NCBI RefSeq assembly: GCF_910592395.1
Contig: NC_088322.1
Location: forward strand, 932,001 to 996,000
DNA length: 64,000 nucleotides
From: Lineus longissimus
Lineage: Eukaryota; Nemertea; Pilidiophora; Heteronemertea; Lineidae
Direction: 5' to 3'
The position numbers were made by a program, and so were the translations under genes. Below are positions 47,112 through 59,220 of this stretch, in pieces. Below the pieces are notes generated by a model. It searched no databases. It was given only the letters and a program-made list of their open reading frames with translations, and had not been told where the DNA came from. Numbering within the stretch: position 1 is the stretch's first letter; each line of letters begins with the position of its first letter.

Positions 47112-50100
47112 GGGGTAATTAAAAAGGCAGCCAAAGAAAAAGCCATCTTGGATTTTAGACCAAATTGATGGGGGTGGGGGTGGGGGGTGTTCTGAATGGG
47201 TATGTCTTCAAAACAGGTGAGCAATCATTGACTGGAAAAAAAACGACACTCAAGCTAAGAATAATTTGATGAGAAATGTTTCATTTCTCTTGAAATTATA
47301 TCCAACCTACCTCGTTTCGTCATTTGATCCATCCTAAATTTCACTCAGCCCGCAACTTCCACAGAAAAAATCATTACATGTACTTTTACATGATATATTG
47401 CCCATGCAAAATGTACTGTCATGATATTGCGCGTCATATAACAGACCAGAGGTTGTCCTGGCATTTCGGTAATATCGTGAAACCCCTGTACATAGTGTGT
47501 CATTTTCTATGCAGTTACCTCGGACCTTTTTCGGAAGGAGTTGTGGTCGGAATTAATTTTTGAATGGATTAAAACGATGGGGCATGCAGGATGTGATGGT
47601 TGATTTGAGGTAGGTTTAAAAGTAAAGTTTGTAGAGAACCTTTAAAGATGAGACGACTTGCAACATTTCTCAGCATCCTGACTAAATTAATATTTTAAAC
47701 CTTATGAAGGAAACACGATCTGCAGTGAGATTCAACAAGATACGGCAAGCATATTCATTTGTAACTTGCAATGTTCCTATTTTCCATAATAACCATCCTT
47801 GTTATAAGAGGCAATCATGACTAATGAGTCAATACATACTTTATGAAAAACACCATGTGACAATAGCTTCAAAGCTTCTCCTGTGAAATTGAGGAACCTC
47901 GGCATGATTAAGCAACTTGAAAGCACAAAAGGTTGCAAGCTTTATGGAAGCGGCGTGGCAGCGGAACAGTGAGACGGTCGCTCTTAATATGAAATCCGAG
48001 CTTAACTGGTTGTTCATTTATTAACTATACGACGATCAAACCAGCCACCAAATGTATAACTATCTCATGAAACTTAAAGACTCACAATGAATCGCTTTTT
48101 TAATGCAACCTATTGTATATGCTGTGTCGACGCAATTAAAAGGACAAAATAGGCAGCAGCTAGGCAGGCAAGATAAAGTTAGCCAAAGCCGCCAATAGTC
48201 CCCCTTTAAGCCTGTTGAGGTGCGCCGCCTATCACATACTGACCTATTCCACGTAATATTGACCTTTTCTGAAAGCACCCTCCACCGGCTGAATAGCGTC
48301 CACAGAGTATTTGCTATAGTCGTAGCACTGATAACAATATTGTCTTGATATTAGAAAACAACACGACTGATTCCCGCTCCGAGGTTCATGAGGCGCAAAA
48401 CGTTAAATCAATTATCAGTACCGAGAATATTCGTGCTCTTCATTCACTTTGACTTCTTGTAGATTTATAAAGCACGTTACGTTAAGCATATTTCTTATTT
48501 TGACATTACCGTGCGTTTTAATATCATCCTCAATAACTACAGTATCGTTGTAGGTTACTCCACTATCAAGACATCAAAACAACCATGACAACCATGCATC
48601 GGTTATTACTGAGGCTGAGGGTTGGCTTATCATAAACCGCGAGATGAGAAATCGCAAAATCACGAGATGAGTGTAAGTGCCGTGGGGAAAATTACCTTGA
48701 ATCGGTAAAGAACTTTAAGGACTCGACATCTTCGGTTCTGCATGGCTGTTTATTTCCAGGAATCTACAAGCTGAACCGTGAAATCTTAAAGTATACAATG
48801 TTTGTACCATGTAAGACGTTGCTACATCAGCACGTAACTGAATTGAGACGATAAATTGTTGTATTCCATGTAAACTGAGACAATAAACATATTGTATTCT
48901 TAATATAAACAGTAGGTTGTTCCTTTGTCTCAAAGCCACAGACAGTGAGGTGCTGCCATCTGACGATATTCAGTAGAAATGATGGTGCCAACAATCAGCA
49001 CTTCAGGACCTTTGTCAAGGGTTACTTCGGAAATTACCTGCATACAAACTGGTATACAGAGGCAGCTTGAGGTTGTGGACCATTATCGGCTTACATACAT
49101 CATGATAAAATATGTGTGGTAATACCACACGTCCCGAAAGAAGACATACTACACGCCAAGACAGTCATGGCGGATTTGACAAATAAGTCCTCGGAAGACA
49201 CACTCGATATAAAATGCCAAATTACAGCATTTTAAGAGGTCTCAAACTATACGAAATATACTGGTGTGAAATGGGTAGTTTATCTTAGCATTAGATGCCT
49301 TGAGCGATATTTACCTCTTGGGTTCATGGCAAAATAACAAAATAAATGCTAGGCTTGGCAATGCCCCACAGCACAAAAGGCGAAAAATCAACAAGACGCC
49401 CAGATTCCCGCCGCGCAAGTGCGCAGGCGCTAAAGAGGTTGCGTTTCCGTATCCGGAAAGGAGCGCAAGGTTAGTGGCGCAACCACAATGAGTAATTATT
49501 ATTTTCTGCCCCATGATTTTCTACTTCACTGGCCCATGACAATCACCATTTCCGCTGCTGCCGTGAGCTTCTCGATTCAATGTCAATAGGGAAGAAGACA
49601 AGAAAAAGGCTACATGCTACTGTATGTCCAAACACACGTCTGGAGTTGGCCATTTTCTGAAAAGGCCACATTGAGGAGCAGCTTCTTTCACTCTGCATTC
49701 CACCACGAGGGGGCATGGCATGCAGTAGTCCGAGCTGAGATTACATACGGTAATTGGCATGACTCACAGTGGGGTTATTTTTACTTTATCCTATGCACAT
49801 TGGCTGAACGCTTTTTGGAAAGCCACACTCGCAGTAGCCTAATATCATTATGCCCCGCTTGGTGGCGCTGAGGCGGCCGCTGCCGCGGGCCTAAACGATT
49901 TTATTTTTGTAATCCTGAAGCAAATTTTGGAAAAGTAGGATATTCGGCTAGGAATAAGTTTCAGTGTTTTAAAGACGCCAAAATATTCTAACAGTTGGTT
50001 TTTCATATGAGTTGTCTGTTTCAGTCATAAATTACAAAAATTTGATTGTTAGTATGGACAAGCAGATTTAATTCAATAAAATAGTACATGTTCGAAAATC

Positions 50101-51040
50101 GACGACCAACTTATGTTATATACGTTTACCCAACGCTCCCGTCAGGTGGCCAGTGTAACCACTATTGGCCAGTTCCGGGCCACTCTCAGTAATGTAATCA
50201 AGAGAGTGGTTGAGTCAGACACTCAATTAAGAAAGAAGCTTCACGGCAAGTATAAAATATGAAATGTCAAAATGATAAAAAAAACGGCGGAAAGGGAATT
50301 GGTTTGTGACAGTTCACCAAGAATGAAAAAAAACCTGCATCGAAGGGAAATGAAAACAAGGATGGCTCCCTGCCTCGGTCTCATGAATGTTCGCCTTTTA
50401 GGTTCCATATTTGCAATGCATTTTTTTGGCGGATGGTACACTTTCCGTGGTTTGCATCTCGCGATTTCGCATTCCGCATCTCGCAGTTTATAATAAGCCC
50501 TGAGGGTTGATGATTGTTGACCAAAAAACTTGCTTGAAGTGTAAAATGCGTATTGCGTAAAAACGAATGCAGGTAAAAATATCAAAATGTTCAACTGAAA
50601 ACCCAAAGTATTGATCTCAGCTACATGTGGCAAGAAATTGGTAAAAATTAAGGTTAGATTAGCTATACTCTGTTTGTGTCTACTAATACATGTGTAACAG
50701 TCAATGCAACTAGATTTTTCTGTAGGCCCTATATCTGATATTCTAAATTAACCGAAAATAGAGAAAATTAGAATTCTGCTCGAGTGTGTGAATCGAGTAA
50801 CCAGATTGCACGTTTTTTCCGGCCTTTGAAAGCTCTAGACGTATCATATTTTTTCTTCTTTTTCTTCTCACCTCTGGAGCCCAAACGGTTAGAAGTTTTT
50901 CAATGAAATTTTACGCACATATCTGTTGGGGGATATGAACGAAAATGGCCTTGTCCATTTATCATTGATTACGTAATTTGCATGAAATCTACTCTTTTAA
51001 GGCTAATATTGGCCATTTTTGAGAAAAAAAATCGTTTCCG
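47112..51040. other. No recognised gene (3.9 kb)
   Basis: Frames up to 130 codons (50241-50633 minus) show no motifs. There is a G-rich run near 47170. A locally GC-rich stretch at 49850-49890 (GAGGCGGCCGCTGCCGCGGG) is too short to call a CpG island. Confidence 0.4.
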
Positions 51041-51049
51041 GATAACAGG

Positions 51050-51860
51050 CGGAGAGTACTACAATTTTCAGGGATGATAGGTGATATGTTGAAGTTTCAC
51101 ATGTGGTTATGAGTTTTTTCCGTTATGAAATTCGCATAATAATGAGCTCTATTGTTTTTACAATGTTAGCTCGTTGCACGCCTATTATCAATGCTATCGT
51201 CATAACATTTTCAGGGAAGGTGGATCAGATGGTTTGCAACAACTTTCATTCGAGGCAATATATCGATATTGGCTTCGTTCATGATATAATGAGCTCTTTT
51301 GTTTCAAGTAATTATAAAAATGACAAAAAACCGTTTTTAGACACCTCCGCCGTAACCGCTTGGTGGAGAGCGCTGAAACGTGCAGGGATGTTAGGCGATA
51401 TGTTGAAGTTGCCAATGTGGTTTTTAATTTGTTCAGTTATGAACAGTTTTTGCAAATTCATGAGCTCTATTGTTTTTTAAGCGTGTTAGCTTGTAGGTTG
51501 ATTTTTATAATTAATGCTATCGTCGTTGAATTTCCAGGAAAGGTGGATACGACGATTTGCAACAACTTTCATTCTAGGCAACACTTTGATATTTGCTTCG
51601 TTCATGAGATAATGAACTGTTTTGTTTTATGTAATTATCAAATGATCAACACCTTCTCCGTAACTGCTTCGCGCGGATCTCCGGAGAGCACTGAAACTTG
51701 CAGGGATGATTGGCGGTATGTGAAGTTGTGATTTTTTTCAGTTATGTTACTAATTTGCATGACAATGAGCTCCCTTGTTTTTACCTTGTTAGCTCGTACC
51801 CCACTTATCGTTGATGCTTTGGCGGAGAGAAATGAAAATTTCAGGGGTGATAGGCCTCGG
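51050..51860. repeat. Diverged ~325-bp tandem repeat, about 2.5 units
   Basis: The words GGAGAG followed by CTGAAA (or an equivalent), AGGGATG, GATATGTTGAAGTT, CAGTTATG, AATGAGCTC, TTGTTTTT, GTTAGCT, CAACTTTCATTC and GCTTCGTTCATGA recur in the same order from about 51050, 51365 and 51690. Units are strongly diverged, so the amplification is old. Short open frames in it look incidental. Confidence 0.7.
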
Positions 51861-53317
51861 TGAATCATGCATGCCTCTCTACACCCTGCAGATTGTTAGA
51901 GTTAATGTACGGTGCATGGATGAAGTGTAAAAAGTGTATGGAAAGTATGAGCAATTGGTTAAACAAAACAAAAGCAGGCGAGAGCAACCTGCGAAGAATT
52001 AAAAAAATTAACAGGTGCTTCAGCTTCGAAACCTGGCTTAGAAATTCAAAGAATAAGACACCGAAACCGGAAATCTATAGACCTGTGGAATAGGTAGCCG
52101 ACTACCTTGACATTTGTTGGTATCTTCTAAAGTTGGTATTATAGTACCTTTCAAAACAATTAGTACATAATTCAATGTGCATGCAGAGGTCTGATCTTGC
52201 TAGGTAAGCGGGATCGAGTTGGGGGCTCGAAGACTGTGCCATTATGTGCTAATGTATATACTCTAAACCTCGAATACAAGGAATGAGGCTCCGTCCCCAA
52301 TTATTAAAATGGATTAGGGATTCTAAAACCTCAATATCAATTCTACAGAAACGACACAATGGGTATCTTTAAATAGAAGAAATGGGCCTACTATAACCAG
52401 TGATCTTAATTGCATTTCATAGTCAATGTCAGCCAAGATCAGAGCAAGATACAAAAAAGGTTACATTTCATTAACACAGCAAGAAAATGCCCAAAAGATA
52501 ATTTGAAATTATTATAAGCCAAAAGACTTATTCAATCGTTGTGAATCCATGAATTCAAAGAAAAAGGGTCTTTCTGATCGGTTCCCATAACACAGGGTGG
52601 AGCCCAAGGTAATACATTCTAAAACACCTGGATTTAGAATGAACCAAACGTTACAGTGTAAATGCACTATCCGCCAAAAAAGCCTTGTTTTGAATTCAGC
52701 GGTTATAGTCCTTAGCAACCAAAACTGCCGCCTATAATTCGATCCAGAAGTATTATTAGTATTATTTAATAGAAGAACCATGTCCCGAGCTTCGCGCGAT
52801 ATTCTGGGAAAAGTCAATGATGACGGTATGCTCATTAGCATAACCTATTATCAGCCCCTTCTCGAGGTAATCTTGCGCAGTGTTGCTTCTGCCCACATAC
52901 ATCGAGATGGAAAACGTCTCGTACAAAGAAGGTCTGGCATGCGCCAGACTAATAAGTGCAGAACTTCTGGCTGCGGGAGACTACTTTGATAAAAATGACC
53001 ATTACAGAGACTCTGTGACGTAGTCATACATTTTTTACAATTAAAATGCTTTCAAAAGACGATATGGAATGATTTTTTATTAACATTTCCTGAGCTCTCC
53101 ACCTTCTAATTATCACTTTACATAAATAGGTCGGCGTTAGGTCGCATGCTTTTCTTTCCTCGTGACAACAAACAGCAAAATAGTTACAACCCCACAATCG
53201 CGCTATAAGTCCATAATAAGGCCACGGTGACCCGTTATAAATGTTTTGCCAGCTTCGATATATTGCCGCTACACGGCGCGTTTGGTCCCTGCGTCGAGTA
53301 ACTGGTGCTAAATGACC
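51861..53317. other. No recognised gene
   Basis: Short frames only (109 codons minus at 52512-52841, no motif). Nothing else recognised. Confidence 0.4.
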
Positions 53318-53440
53318 GTTTGCGTTATTAAGGGCAATATTGCCCATCTGTCGGCTGCCCAATAACCTCCTATTCTACATTAGTACATTGTACTTTTAAT
53401 CAACAAATTGCACAAAAAAGGAAAATTCAAAATACGCCAG
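53318..53440. repeat. Dispersed repeat shared with 15127-15255
   Basis: Second copy of the repeat with CTGTCGGCTGCCCA and ATCAACAAATTGCACAAAAA, same orientation, with several substitutions and one small insertion near 53380. Confidence 0.7.
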
Positions 53441-53727
53441 AATTATCGTGCTGTTCAGTTTGGTTATTCTCCCCTTCAAATCGTATGCACCAAAGCGAAC
53501 GCACACTTCCAAACATTTTTAGAAGTCTTGGGTAGTGAAGCATGTAGTGAACCATTGGTGTAAAATTGTCAAGGTATAATTTCTTGAAATCCTCAAGGAA
53601 ATTGTAGATAATCATCAAAAGGTAACCTAGCCAAGACTTCTTCACAATAGGAACAAAGACAATAGCAGTTATTTCTCTGAGCTGCTGGTATGATCTCTGT
53701 ATCTCTGTATCTCGGTTTCTCTGCTGC

Positions 53728-53905
53728 GTAATTCGATCCGATGTTTTGATTGGTTGATTTATGGTGCATCACAATTCCGATTTACTTCCACAAATGACAC
53801 TTCTGTCCACAATCTCTATTTATGCCGCGGCATAATTCACGAGATCCGAGGTTTGATTGGTCGATTTATGGTGCACCACAATTCCGATTAATGCCGTGGC
53901 ATAAT
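53728..53905. repeat. 118-bp spaced direct repeat
   Basis: A ~50-base segment occurs twice: GATCCGATGTTTTGATTGG followed by TTGATTTATGGTGCATCACA near 53731, and GATCCGAGGTTTGATTGG followed by TCGATTTATGGTGCACCACA near 53849. This is a small local tandem duplication. Confidence 0.75.
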
Positions 53906-54127
53906 TCTGAATTCTGTCCATTCGCGCCAGCCATAGAACAAACACCTCATTTCTGAGGCAGTGCCGGTGATGCTTTCATTTAAAGGAAGAGGTACAGGTT
54001 TGGAAACATCTTCACGTCCATAGTCAAAGGTTGAGATGCATTCATTCAGCTGCTTAACAGTCACGTATTTCGTCACTGCAAGTTCCTGAGTTATTTTTTT
54101 CACGAGAAGAGGAACAACAGGAAACAA
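53888..54127 (-). pseudogene. Conserved-looking protein fragment, possibly transposon-borne
   Basis: The 79-codon frame contains VTVKQLNECISTFDYG and GTASEMRCLFYG. Phrases of this shape (a Leu-Asn helix, F-x-Y/F-G, then a G-x-A-S/A-x-M/T-x-C-L block) occur in transposon-associated proteins of cnidarians and other invertebrates, but I cannot name the family. It begins next to a poly-C run and has no visible neighbouring exon. Treat as an unidentified fragment. Confidence 0.35.
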
Positions 54128-54353
54128 CCCCCCCCCCCCCCCAACATATCATGCCTTATATCAGATGGAAAGCCGTTTATGACATTAAAGTAATATAGTT
54201 GCTGAAATGGGCTGGAATAGTTCACACCGTAAAGTGTTGACATCTTTGGGTCTCGTTGAACCAGACTTCAAGATTAGATGCAAGATTCAACAATACAATA
54301 AAAGCTACAGGAGGTTTTAATCCTATAGGAAACATCTATACCGGTATCATTCT

Positions 54354-56037
54354 AATGTTTTGGATGTCTGTGGTAGGCTGCATGAACATATTGAAAATCT
54401 TAACATTCCTGCTGTTTCAGATATTATGTAAATGTACTTGACGGATAGGATGTACCATTATATCCAAGTAAAAGAGTATTTCAATGAGTGGAAACCTGAA
54501 AATCATAAGGGTTTTATTCGCCCTACAGACATTATCATCAGATAATTATGAAATCATCACATATGAAATCATCAGATATGAAATCATCACTCATGAAATC
54601 GTCAGACATGAAATCATCGTATTCCACTCCTAATGATGATCTTAATGATCTCAGTGATCTCAGTGATTATTTCATGATTGATTATTTCGCGAATGAGAAA
54701 GAACTTAATGATTATTTCATGACTGAGACAACCGGACTACGTTCAGAGAGCAGACGACGTCCAGAGTGTAAGACAATACCAAATATGAAACAGTATGACA
54801 CCAGTACTGAATCTAAGGCCGAATTATGCCGTAACTGTAAATGATGGACCCCGTTTGAGTACACGAAAAACTTGAATTCAACAATATTTGATCCTATGAA
54901 AAATTGTGATCCTATCAAGTACAGATTCTGTATTACTTGTAATGAAACTATTTACGATGATGACTTTAAAAATCTTGAGATCAAAATTGAGAATAAAACA
55001 CGTTACTTTGACAGCATCCTTAGAAGGCTTTGATGGCGACATCTGTCAGAACCGGTAGTAAATTACCTAAAATAGTTCTTTGAAACGTATTTACAGAGTT
55101 ACTTCTCTAGTCCAAAAATTGGTTTAGTAAGGAGAAGTATGAAAAGATAATTCAGTCAACCTTAAAAATGGGTATCACCACTCTACTCTCTAAATTACGG
55201 GACCAGGGGCTACATAGTGAGGCCATGCTCCTTGAATTTCACTGCGGGGAGTACGACTGGTTTTTAGAGACAGAATTCATTAATCAAGCTATATTGGCAA
55301 GCCTCAGTTAACTGAAGACATTTTTACTGATCTTAGGTTGGTTTACTATGCTTTCCTAACATATCTGCATTACTGTGAACTGAAGGTCACAATTAATTAC
55401 AAGGTGTTTTTACACCAAGCCTTTAAAAAGATGAAAATTGATTATGTAGTCCTGAACCCTTATTTAACCAACAAGGAACGAATTAATGATTTGGAGGAAC
55501 TATGGCATGGTTTCACTATAATTATTTTCTTCCTGAATTACAGACGTGAGAAGGAATATTACCAGGAGATTGACAAGCAGTTTGACGTTTTAATTGGTGC
55601 TAGTGCAGGTCGAGAGTGATTATCTAACGACTGATTGGTTCATGACTGATTCATTCATATCTTTACATTGAAAAAGCGTTTTACAATTTAACACATATTT
55701 TTCCATATTATCAAATGGACAATCAGTCAATGATAAATCAGCCAATGATAAATCAGATAACAGCTGTAATTGCACAACAAATGAAACAGATTGGTGTAAC
55801 CAGTCAAAACCCAATCGGTGCTAGTTACCAACAGAACACTGGTAGTAACCGACAAAAATCAACTTATTAGCAACAGAACTGCACTACAAAGCAGTAAATT
55901 TCTAACAAGCAGTTGAATAGTTCAAATGTTACTCCTAATCAAGGAATAGTCAATTTCAGTTGTCAACTAGGCTCGACTAGCATTCAACTAGGCTCGACTA
56001 ACAATAAACAAAATTTGAATTATTTGACTGAAACGTG
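54354..56037 (+). pseudogene. Eroded AT-rich coding region of unknown origin
   Basis: Successive plus-strand pieces look protein-like but lie in different frames with stops. They include 54354-54545 (VLDVCGRLHEHIENL, then TAA at 54429-54431, then EYFNEWKPENHKGF); 54548-54844, which opens with five 15-bp MKSS repeats; a Cys pair segment near 54920 (KYRFCITCNETIYDDDF); about 55120-55310 (MGITTLLSKLRDQGLHSEA, FHCGEYDWFLETEF); 55320-55619 (DIFTDLRLVYYAFLTYL, WHGFTIIIFFLNYRR); and a Gln/Asn/Ser-rich tail to 56037. Codon usage is AT-rich and unlike the GC-rich gene at 59-60 kb. I recognise no family. A decayed transposon, a captured large DNA virus fragment, or an old host gene are all possible. 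Confidence 0.4.
54548..54622 (+). repeat. 15-bp tandem repeat (MKSS units)
   Basis: Five consecutive copies of ATGAAATCATCA plus three variable bases, encoding MKSSH, MKSSD, MKSSL, MKSSD, MKSSY. Confidence 0.9.
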
Positions 56038-56395
56038 ACGAGTCGGTGTGAAGGTGCCATGCAGGGAGCAATAATAGGGTGCCATGTAGGGTGCCATGAA
56101 TCGCACTCCCCCCTACCGGAAGCTTTCATCGAAAGCTGGTCGGCTGCTGGATAAGGGAACTACATCATTTTTGCACCCGAGTTGAATCAACAATGATATC
56201 GACTCAAAGTAAATGTCATCCAATATTTCTACCTTTCCAATTTTCGAATCAAACTATTGCCGATTTTTCTATCGTTACTCTGGATACGACAGAACTCCAA
56301 AAGTGAAGATATTTGTGCAATTTATTGCAAGCCAAGAAAACTCTCTATGTCTCTACCGTATTTCTAAAGTTCAAGCTACGTTCTCAGGATGAAGC

Positions 56396-56602
56396 CTACT
56401 CTTTATTTTTGTCTCTATTACCACTCTGACCATGGTAATATTTGTAGTTTGAATTTAAACAAGGTCTACATTTGCCTCTCTTTCCATCTTTACCAAATTC
56501 ACCATCATTTAGTAGTTTAACTTCCTCACATTTATTACATGTCTTGGTTCTGTTTAAACCACATGCTTTGCAATAATCTATTAATTTATTTCTTCTATTC
56601 TT
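56396..56602 (-). pseudogene. Short zinc-ribbon-like fragment
   Basis: A minus-strand frame with no obvious ATG reads LIDYCKACGLNRTKTCNKCE and later GKRGKCRPCLNSNYKYYHG, giving three CxxC pairs. The pattern (Cys pair, about 18 residues, Arg/Lys-rich turn, Cys pair) is common in small zinc ribbons and HNH-associated fingers. It lies beside the eroded AT-rich coding region and shares its base composition, so both may derive from the same source. Confidence 0.45.
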
Positions 56603-56791
56603 TCAAATTCACTTTCAAGTATTGTTGTGAAATATTTCACACAGTACATGTACTGTGGCGAATGGGATTTGATGGACGAAACAAAGTTGTCGTTCTTCTA
56701 ATGCGTGTTTATCAACAGTGCATTGCATTCTGAAATGTGCAGAACAGTCAGTCAATAAAATGATATAAATCTTACATAATATATAAAAGGC

Positions 56792-58270
56792 AATGAATAG
56801 AAATTAATTTACATACAATCTGATCTATTCATATTATGATATTTAAGATAAACGTACCTGAAGGTTTACGACTTATATTGTTTCGGAACTTTGAAAATGG
56901 AAAATACAAATGTGCGGTGTTCTCTGATGACGGATGAATTGAAATTAAAACGTGCCGCTGCTGCGATTGACGCGCACTGTTGAGGAAAGCGTCATCGATG
57001 ACGCGCGCTGCTGAGGATGCGGAGGCGCAATATGATGGCGCGTTAATTACATGTATGGCGCGAAACAGTTCAGAACATGTACTTCATAGGACCCGAGGTT
57101 ATGTCCTGAGAGGCCAGCGGAGCTTGGTAAACATTGACTGTACCATAGTTTATAATGCTTATTTGACTCTCCATTTAATAGACAAAATGTTTTATAAATT
57201 AAGTTTTCAGATACTTTATCTCAGAAACTGGTAACCATTAAGCCTGGTCTACACTAGCAAACATTCGCCAACAATTGTTGGCCAACATGAGCCAACATCA
57301 TGTTGGCGAATGTTTGGGGACCCGTCCACACTATCAAACACAGGCAAACATTGCCAAACAAGTTTGACTAAGTTTGGCCGTGTTTGGCATGAATTTGAGG
57401 GCAATTTGGAGGGAAAATCAGTCATTTCTCTTCATTTTTTCTTTAAAACAATGGAGAACCACAGGAAGAAAGCATGCCTAGGTGCTTCAGCAGCAATTCT
57501 TTCAGTTGTGATTAACCCCCGTCGCCGCCGCAACTGACAAAAGCCATACTTGTGGAAAAAGCATGCATGGGGCCTATCACTGCCTCCTTCAAGAGTTAAT
57601 GGCCTCAGACTTCAAAAGCCTCAAGAATTTCCTGCGGATGGATGAAGCTTTTCGTATTCCGAAATTAAGTGTTCAATTTCTTGAAATTGCCATTCTCTAT
57701 CTTTCATTGAGACTGCCATTTTGTCCCAGTAGCTCCATCACATGATCCAAATCTGTTCCCTGATTGGCTGCTGATTGCCCAACACCAACCAACATGTTGT
57801 TCAGAAGTAGCATGGCCTAACATAGGCCAACATTGGCCAACAAGTTGGCTGATGTTTTCACTTGTTTTTGGACCCGTCCACACTGGCAAACAATAGCAAA
57901 CATGTCTCTGCAACAAGGCCCAACACGATGTTGGCGAATGTTGGCAAACATTTGTTGGTTCATGTTGGCTAGTGTAGACCGGGCTTAATTCCGCGCGCAA
58001 ATTCGGGTTTGACGCGCCATCATATTACGCCTCCGCAGCTTCAGCAGCGCACGTCATCCGTGACGCTCACCTCAACAGTGCGCGTCATCCGCAGCAGCGG
58101 CACGTTTCGAAGGTGTTTATTTTAATGTATCCATCATCAGAGAAACACCGTATTTTCAATTTCTTCAGTTTCCGAAACAATAACAAGTCGTAAACCTTCA
58201 GGTACGTTAATCATAGAATATGATATTATGTATAGATCAGATTGCATGTTAATTAATTTCTATTCATTTG
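56792..58270. mobile_element. Foldback element with ~280-bp arms enclosing a MITE
   Basis: Arms at about 56792-57065 and 58000-58270 are inverted copies at roughly 80% identity by eye. Shared landmarks are AATGAATAGAAATTAATT at the tips, AACGTACCTGAAGGTTTACG, CGTGCCGCTGCTGCG, GACGCGCACTGTTGAGG and TATGATGGCGCGT. The centre is occupied by a separate MITE at 57241-57987. No transposase belonging to the outer element was recognised. The right tip lies next to an LTR. Confidence 0.75.
57241..57987. mobile_element. Harbinger-derived MITE retaining the transposase 5' end
   Basis: Inverted ends GCCTGGTCTACACTAGC and GCTAGTGTAGACCGGGC lie between TTAA at each side. Several internal subrepeats of TGTTGGC / GCCAACA and GTCCACACT form further palindromes. 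The interior from 57451 encodes an Arg-rich NPRRRRN and, after a stop and frameshift, KKHAWG, YHCLLQELMASDFKSLKNF and LRMDEAF. This matches the N-terminal pattern of PIF/Harbinger transposases (WVHP...EYHTLLQEL...FFRYFRM). The catalytic part is deleted, so it is an internal deletion derivative. Confidence 0.7.
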
Positions 58271-58273
58271 TAG

Positions 58274-58468
58274 TGTGTTCCTTTCACACCATTCCAAACC
58301 AACGAACACGAGGGCGAATCTCTGCTTTATTCGTTTCTTGATACTCTGTATATATTGTGAACTAGACACGCCGATAACAATAACAACAACAAAAAAACAT
58401 GGCTCCGCGCTTGCGCAGCTAGCACCTTAAACAAGAAAGATACAAGAGCAAATAAATCGACCACTACA
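58274..58468 (-). repeat. LTR of a retrotransposon (3' LTR)
   Basis: Read on the minus strand it starts TGTAGTGGTC and ends GGAACACA. It contains AATAAAG near the 3' side, and is preceded by a G/A-only polypurine tract (58469-58486) as expected for second-strand priming. Length 195 bp. No matching 5' LTR was found in the window. Confidence 0.7.
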
Positions 58469-59220
58469 TCTCCCCCCCCCCCCCCAGAAAGTGCAAGAGA
58501 CATAGAGAATCCCAAAGCAAAATGACCAACTACCAGTACAAACCATGTACTATACCAACCCTCAAACCAAGAAAGAGACAACTTTTTGTCTGATACAATT
58601 TCAACACCAACTTCTTCACACAGTTCTCTGGTTACCATGGTGACTGCGCTTCCACTATCAACCAAGCCTTTCACAGACTTACCAGCAACTGATAATTGAA
58701 CATGGGGTTCAATCAATCTCAAATAAGTTTTTACAAATTTGTTCGGCTTTACATCAACCTTCTTATGGGAATCGGCCTCAGACTTGCTACTACCGGAAGT
58801 ATCAAGCATCCGATTTGGACACTGTTACCTTTTGTGACCAAGTTCACTACAACCGTAGCAAGCATTGTTGTCTTTACCACCTGGTTTCTTTACAAAATCT
58901 GGTTTCTTTACAAAATCTGGTTTCTTACTAAGAGAAGAGTCCAACTTACGGGTAGAGTCTAACTTTTTGTTATTGTCTAGCATGAGATGCTTTTCTAACA
59001 CATAGCTGTCCGAAAACTGAGCCAACTGAAACAGACTGTCCCCTTCCCTCTCAATTAGTTTCAAATGTAACTGTTCATCTCTAACTATTGAAATGAACTG
59101 GTCAACAAAAAATTTTCTGAAAATGTCAGAAGCTTCACCATCCTCTAACAACCTTTTCGGTGGGGTGGTCTAATGTCTGAAGTACGCCTCCAATCGCGAT
59201 GCGTAATCCAAGAATGTCTC
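58469..59220 (-). pseudogene. LTR retrotransposon gag end and aspartic protease, polymerase missing
   Basis: From 59151 downward the frame has a gag-like helical stretch (FRKFFVDQFISIVRDEQL, FQLAQFSDSYVLEKH) and a zinc knuckle CYGCSELGHKR interrupted by a TAA just before its last Cys (C-x2-C-x4-H-x4-C). In the same frame follows a retroviral-type protease active-site segment VKGLVDSGSAVTMV. About 45 codons later the sequence runs into the polypurine tract, with no reverse transcriptase or integrase. Upstream, FLDYASRLEAYFRH (around 59175-59215, a different frame from the GC-rich gene that overlaps it) also looks like gag. This is an internally deleted, non-autonomous Gypsy-like copy. Confidence 0.75.
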
